From NCBI RefSeq assembly GCF_041260155.1, contig NC_091930.1, positions 35,448,070-35,512,069 on the forward strand: a stretch of 64,000 nucleotides of DNA, in the 5' to 3' direction. Positions 63,801 through 64,000 of this stretch are shown piece after piece (positions within the stretch are counted from its first letter, which is position 1; each line of letters starts with the position of its first letter). The position numbers were made by a program, and so were the translations under genes. The DNA is from Ptychodera flava. Lineage: Eukaryota > Hemichordata > Enteropneusta > Ptychoderidae. The notes below the pieces were generated by a model. That model saw only the letters and a list, made by a program, of their open reading frames with translations, made no database searches and was not told the DNA's origin.

Positions 63801-64000
63801 TCACCAGCTAAAAACATGGTTGACTGATACAGACATCTATTCAAAAATTGATATCCATTCTCGTCGCATCGCTAAACTCATTTACAATGACATTTTGAAG
63901 GCAATTCCACCACAATGTAAAAATACGATCACCTCCTATCTCAGGGGAGAAAATTCGACAACTGGGACGCCAATACATTACTGTTATGAACTTCACCATT
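60850..64000 (+). pseudogene. ORF2 of the Tx1-like LINE: endonuclease and reverse transcriptase, incomplete at window edge
   Basis: Start taken at 60850 (MATISGLTLNVRG), 45 nt after the ORF1 stop; an in-frame ATG at 60817 is possible. APE endonuclease: LLQETHT, LGGDFNCTID, ARLDRIYI and FTDHSAVKI (catalytic Glu, Asp/Asn, and Asp-His pair). RT: NWRPVSLLCSDYKIL, IITLDQEKAFDRVHH, RQGCSLSAQLY and SAYADDVDF (active site AYADD, intact). After the RT a C-terminal region runs to the window edge. One-base shifts lie near 61943, 62250 and 63295. The enzyme nicks the target and primes reverse transcription there. Confidence 0.85.

Larger units (their letters stand above)
59041..64000 (+). mobile_element. 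Tx1/L1-like LINE, nearly full length to the window edge
   Basis: Has a short 5' untranslated region, ORF1 with a CCHC knuckle, and ORF2 with APE endonuclease and RT, continuing past the window end. Relationship to Tx1/L1 rests on KNWRPVSLLCSDYKIL, ITLDQEKAFDRV and the ORF1 layout. The reading frames carry one-base shifts but few other defects, which suggests a young copy or assembly indels. It starts immediately after a triplet microsatellite. Confidence 0.88.

Overview
The window is eukaryotic, from the genome of a marine invertebrate, most likely a deuterostome such as a hemichordate, echinoderm or amphioxus. It has spliced exons with GT/AG borders, an AT-rich background, long microsatellites and a dense load of transposons. 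Three things favour a deuterostome: exons for HYR and pentraxin domains, a Ty3/gypsy element with the integrase-before-RT order reported for the deuterostome Gmr1-like group, and the mix of THAP/DDE, Kolobok-like, Penelope and Tx1-like elements. I cannot name the species.

Layout. 1.5-7.1 kb is a decayed two-gene DNA transposon (SAP/SWIM gene on +, THAP/DDE transposase on -). 10.2-11.65 kb holds three HYR-domain exons on +. From 14.4 kb to about 48.1 kb runs a large tandem segmental duplication. Copy A (about 14.4-36.35 kb) is swollen by a Gmr1-like LTR retrotransposon (14.76-21.38 kb), a tRNA-tailed retroposon (25.4 kb), a 5.5 kb terminal-inverted-repeat element with no transposase (26.2-31.7 kb) and tandem arrays (31.9-34.7 kb). 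Copy B (40.17-48.1 kb) mostly lacks these, so it shows the empty sites. Each copy ends in a near-identical signal-peptide exon (35.79 and 47.40 kb). The copy B exon is in phase with a pentraxin exon at 49.67-50.26 kb; copy A has no pentraxin exon of its own.

The last 14 kb hold a satellite with higher-order structure (50.6-53.8 kb), a Penelope-like relic (55 kb), a Tx1/L1-like fragment interrupted by a foldback Mutator-like element with a 9 bp target duplication (57.2-57.9 kb), and a long Tx1/L1-like LINE (59.0 kb to the window end).

Host genes are sparse: a HYR gene fragment, two alternative or duplicated secretory first exons, and one pentraxin domain. These could all belong to one family of secreted pentraxin/HYR proteins expanded by tandem duplication, but that link is inferred. 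Nearly every coding stretch, host or transposon, is broken by one-base indels and rarely by stop codons, so uncorrected assembly indels must be weighed against true pseudogenes. There is one 100 bp assembly gap at 14094-14193.
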